Shown: piece by piece, positions 5,501-7,408 of the stretch | Layout: the number at the start of each line of letters is the position of its first letter | How positions within the stretch are numbered: the first letter of the stretch is position 1 | Source: Muribaculaceae bacterium | GTDB lineage: Bacteria > Bacteroidota > Bacteroidia > Bacteroidales > Muribaculaceae | Assembly (NCBI GenBank): GCA_022511505.1 | Contig: JAFLTK010000276.1 | Location: forward strand, 1 to 7,408 | Direction: 5' to 3' | DNA: 7,408 nt | Program-made: the position numbers and the translations under genes | Notes under the pieces: model-generated | Seen by the model: the letters and a program-made list of their open reading frames with translations, nothing else | Told to the model about the DNA's origin: nothing | Databases searched by the model: none

Positions 5501-7408
5501 GTTACACTTTAAACGACATAGCCTCAATTCTTGGAATATGCAAAACGGTAAACGGTTCTGACGCCATCACGACGTTGCTGACCGATAGTCGCTCGTTGTC
5601 TAACCCGGGCGACACGTTGTTTTTTGCCATCACGACCGATACCGGCGACGGTCATCGATACATTCGCCAACTGTATGACCGTGGAGTCCGTCATTTCGTC
5701 GTTGACCATATTCCGGCAGATGTCGCTGACATAATAGATGCCGATTTTCTGGTTGTTAGCGACCCTGTTGAGGCGCTTCAAAAGATTGCTACCGTCCACC
5801 GCGAGCAGTTTGACATCCCAGTCATTGGAATAACCGGCAGTGCGGGCAAAACATACGTTAAGGAGTGGCTGTTTTTACTTCTAAGAGACACATTTGACAT
5901 CGTTCGCTCGCCGCGTAGTTATAATTCACAGATTGGTGTCCCTCTGTCGATATGGGAAATGAACCGCGGCACCAACCTCGCTATCATTGAGGCCGGCATT
6001 TCGCAGACGGGAGAAATGGCCGTCTTGGAACGAATAATACAGCCAACCATCGGCGTCTTTACCAACCTTGGCGATGAACACGATGGCGGTTTTGCCTCTC
6101 AAGAAGAAAAGGCCGGGGAGAAAGCAAAGTTGCTAAAAGAATGTCAATCAATAGTATATAATGCTGACGACCCCGTGATTGTCAGGGCTATTCAAGACTC
6201 CGGCTACTTAGGGAACTCATTCACATGGTCGACTGAGAACCCTCAGGCGACGGTCTGCGTCAACAATATCGAGCATCAGAATGGTGTTACCATCATTGGC
6301 TACCGCTATGCCGACAGAGAGTATAGTTACAGGCTGCCATTTGCCGGAAGCATTGAGATAAATAATAGCATCCAATGTCTCGCGGTTATGCTCTTGCTCG
6401 GCATCGCGCCCGATGTCATTGCCGAGCGGATTTCACGCTTGACTCCTGTTGACACTCGCCTTGATGTCATTGAAGGTGTTAACAACTGTCTGATAATCAG
6501 TGATTCATATACAGCTGATTTCCATTCGCTATCACCGGCGCTCGATTTTATGGCACGACACGATAACCATTCGCTCGCTAAAACTATCATACTCAGTGAC
6601 TTGATGCACGAGGCAACGGGCCAAGCCGAGGTTTATGCGGCAGTTGCCCGTATGCTCAAATGCCGCGGTGTGGAGCGGGTTATTGGAATAGGAGAGGAGA
6701 TCTCGGCCTACAGCGGGCTGTTTGATGGCGATGCTTGCTTTTTTAAATCAACCGCTGAGTTTATCAGCAATCTTGGGCCCGACGATTTCAGTAGCCAACT
6801 CATATTAATAAAAGGCGCACCCGAGTTTGATTTCCCGTTGATTCTCGAGATGCTCGAAGGGCGACGTCACGAGACGGTGCTACATGTCAATCTCGACAAC
6901 CTTGTTCACAACTACAATTTTTATCGCGCGCGATTGAAACCGTCGACCGGAATCGTCTGCATGGTAAAGGCTTCGGGCTACGGAGCCGGCTCTTACGAAC
7001 TTGCCAAGACACTTCAGGCCCAGGGCGCGGCCTACCTTGCCGTCGCCGTACTCGATGAAGGAGTAGACCTTCGCAACGCCGGCATCACTATGCCTATAAT
7101 GGTGCTTAACCCTAAGGTTGACAACTACAAAGCGTTGTTCAACAATCGTTTAGAACCCGAAATTTATAGTTTTGGGATGCTTCAGCGCATTATCTCAGAG
7201 GCGCGTCGTTATGGCATAACCAATTACCCCGTCCACATTAAACTCGACACCGGTATGCACCGCCTCGGTTTCATCGAAAGCGAAATGCCCGAGTTGTTGG
7301 AAATGTTGACATCGCAAAATGCTGTCTCTCCTCGGTCGATTTTCAGCCACCTATGCGCGGCCGACGACCCGATGCAAGACGAATATACCCGGATGCAACT
7401 CGAGATAT
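5497..7408 (+). CDS. murF: Bifunctional MurF ligase / alanine racemase fusion (3' end cut by window edge)
   Basis: Two cytoplasmic peptidoglycan-precursor enzymes in one chain: MurF adds D-Ala-D-Ala to UDP-MurNAc-tripeptide with ATP, and Alr interconverts L- and D-alanine with PLP. This fusion is characteristic of Bacteroidetes. The window shows 637 codons and no stop. The MurF N-terminal domain has TDSRSL (29-34). The central ATPase domain has the P-loop GITGSAGKT (111-119), SYNSQIGVPLSIW (141-153), AGISQTGEM (166-174) and TNLGDEHDGGF (189-199). The C-terminal domain, from about 310, includes SDSYTADFHSL (335-345). The racemase starts near residue 458 (ETVLHVNLDNLVHNY), with PLP lysine Lys491 in MVKASGYGAGSYE (489-501) and IKLDTGMHRLGF (581-592). 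The second catalytic Tyr would lie beyond the edge. The P-loop has Ala116 where Asn is usual (GSNGKT), and DSYT replaces the common DSYN. Translation is coupled to the GSCFA gene by the 4-base overlap. Confidence 0.95.
   Translation, partial: MSYTLNDIASILGICKTVNGSDAITTLLTDSRSLSNPGDTLFFAITTDTGDGHRYIRQLYDRGVRHFVVDHIPADVADIIDADFLVVSDPVEALQKIATVHREQFDIPVIGITGSAGKTYVKEWLFLLLRDTFDIVRSPRSYNSQIGVPLSIWEMNRGTNLAIIEAGISQTGEMAVLERIIQPTIGVFTNLGDEHDGGFASQEEKAGEKAKLLKECQSIVYNADDPVIVRAIQDSGYLGNSFTWSTENPQATVCVNNIEHQNGVTIIGYRYADREYSYRLPFAGSIEINNSIQCLAVMLLLGIAPDVIAERISRLTPVDTRLDVIEGVNNCLIISDSYTADFHSLSPALDFMARHDNHSLAKTIILSDLMHEATGQAEVYAAVARMLKCRGVERVIGIGEEISAYSGLFDGDACFFKSTAEFISNLGPDDFSSQLILIKGAPEFDFPLILEMLEGRRHETVLHVNLDNLVHNYNFYRARLKPSTGIVCMVKASGYGAGSYELAKTLQAQGAAYLAVAVLDEGVDLRNAGITMPIMVLNPKVDNYKALFNNRLEPEIYSFGMLQRIISEARRYGITNYPVHIKLDTGMHRLGFIESEMPELLEMLTSQNAVSPRSIFSHLCAADDPMQDEYTRMQLEI

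Noticed and set aside
1..7408. Mobile element, CRISPR, toxin-antitoxin or defence island.
   Set aside because: All substantial frames are accounted for by housekeeping or envelope genes; I saw no transposase, integrase, repeat-spacer pattern, terminal inverted repeats or abrupt change in base composition.

Overview
The window looks like chromosomal DNA from a member of the Bacteroidales. The evidence is a MurF-alanine racemase fusion gene, a GSCFA-domain protein, a PorE-type OmpA lipoprotein, a Bacteroidetes-type promoter (TTTG, 19-base spacer, TAnnTTTG) in front of pheS, and the lack of Shine-Dalgarno sequences. Base composition is roughly balanced in genes and AT-rich between them, which would suit a Muribaculaceae-like gut bacterium, but the family assignment is inference. 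I see no transposase, integrase, phage gene, tRNA, rRNA, CRISPR array or defence gene.

Layout. Positions 1-547 (minus strand) hold the first 182 codons of pheS, cut by the window edge. A divergent AT-rich intergenic region (548-699) carries the pheS promoter and a TTG/TTA triplet tract. On the plus strand, 700-1458 encodes a YczE/YitT-like membrane protein, followed after 2 bases by a tRNA-dihydrouridine synthase (1461-2405). A 97-base gap (2406-2502) contains a 12-base palindrome and a GC-rich hairpin. Then come a large lipoprotein with TPR, beta-propeller, carboxypeptidase-regulatory-like and OmpA domains (2503-4476), a GSCFA protein (4490-5500), and a MurF-Alr fusion (5497-7408) that runs off the right edge. 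The last three are 13 bases apart and then overlap by 4 bases, so they are probably one operon.

How they work together. The right half has a cell-envelope theme. MurF-Alr makes D-alanine (from L-alanine) and joins D-Ala-D-Ala to the peptidoglycan precursor. The OmpA lipoprotein should bind peptidoglycan from the outer membrane and resembles PorE of the type IX secretion system. The GSCFA protein between them has an SGNH-hydrolase-like motif set and no established substrate, which makes it the most interesting unknown here. The left half is translation housekeeping (PheRS, tRNA dihydrouridine) plus an uncharacterised membrane protein. No clearly new system is visible; the best leads are the GSCFA-MurF coupling and residue substitutions in the MurF active-site motifs.
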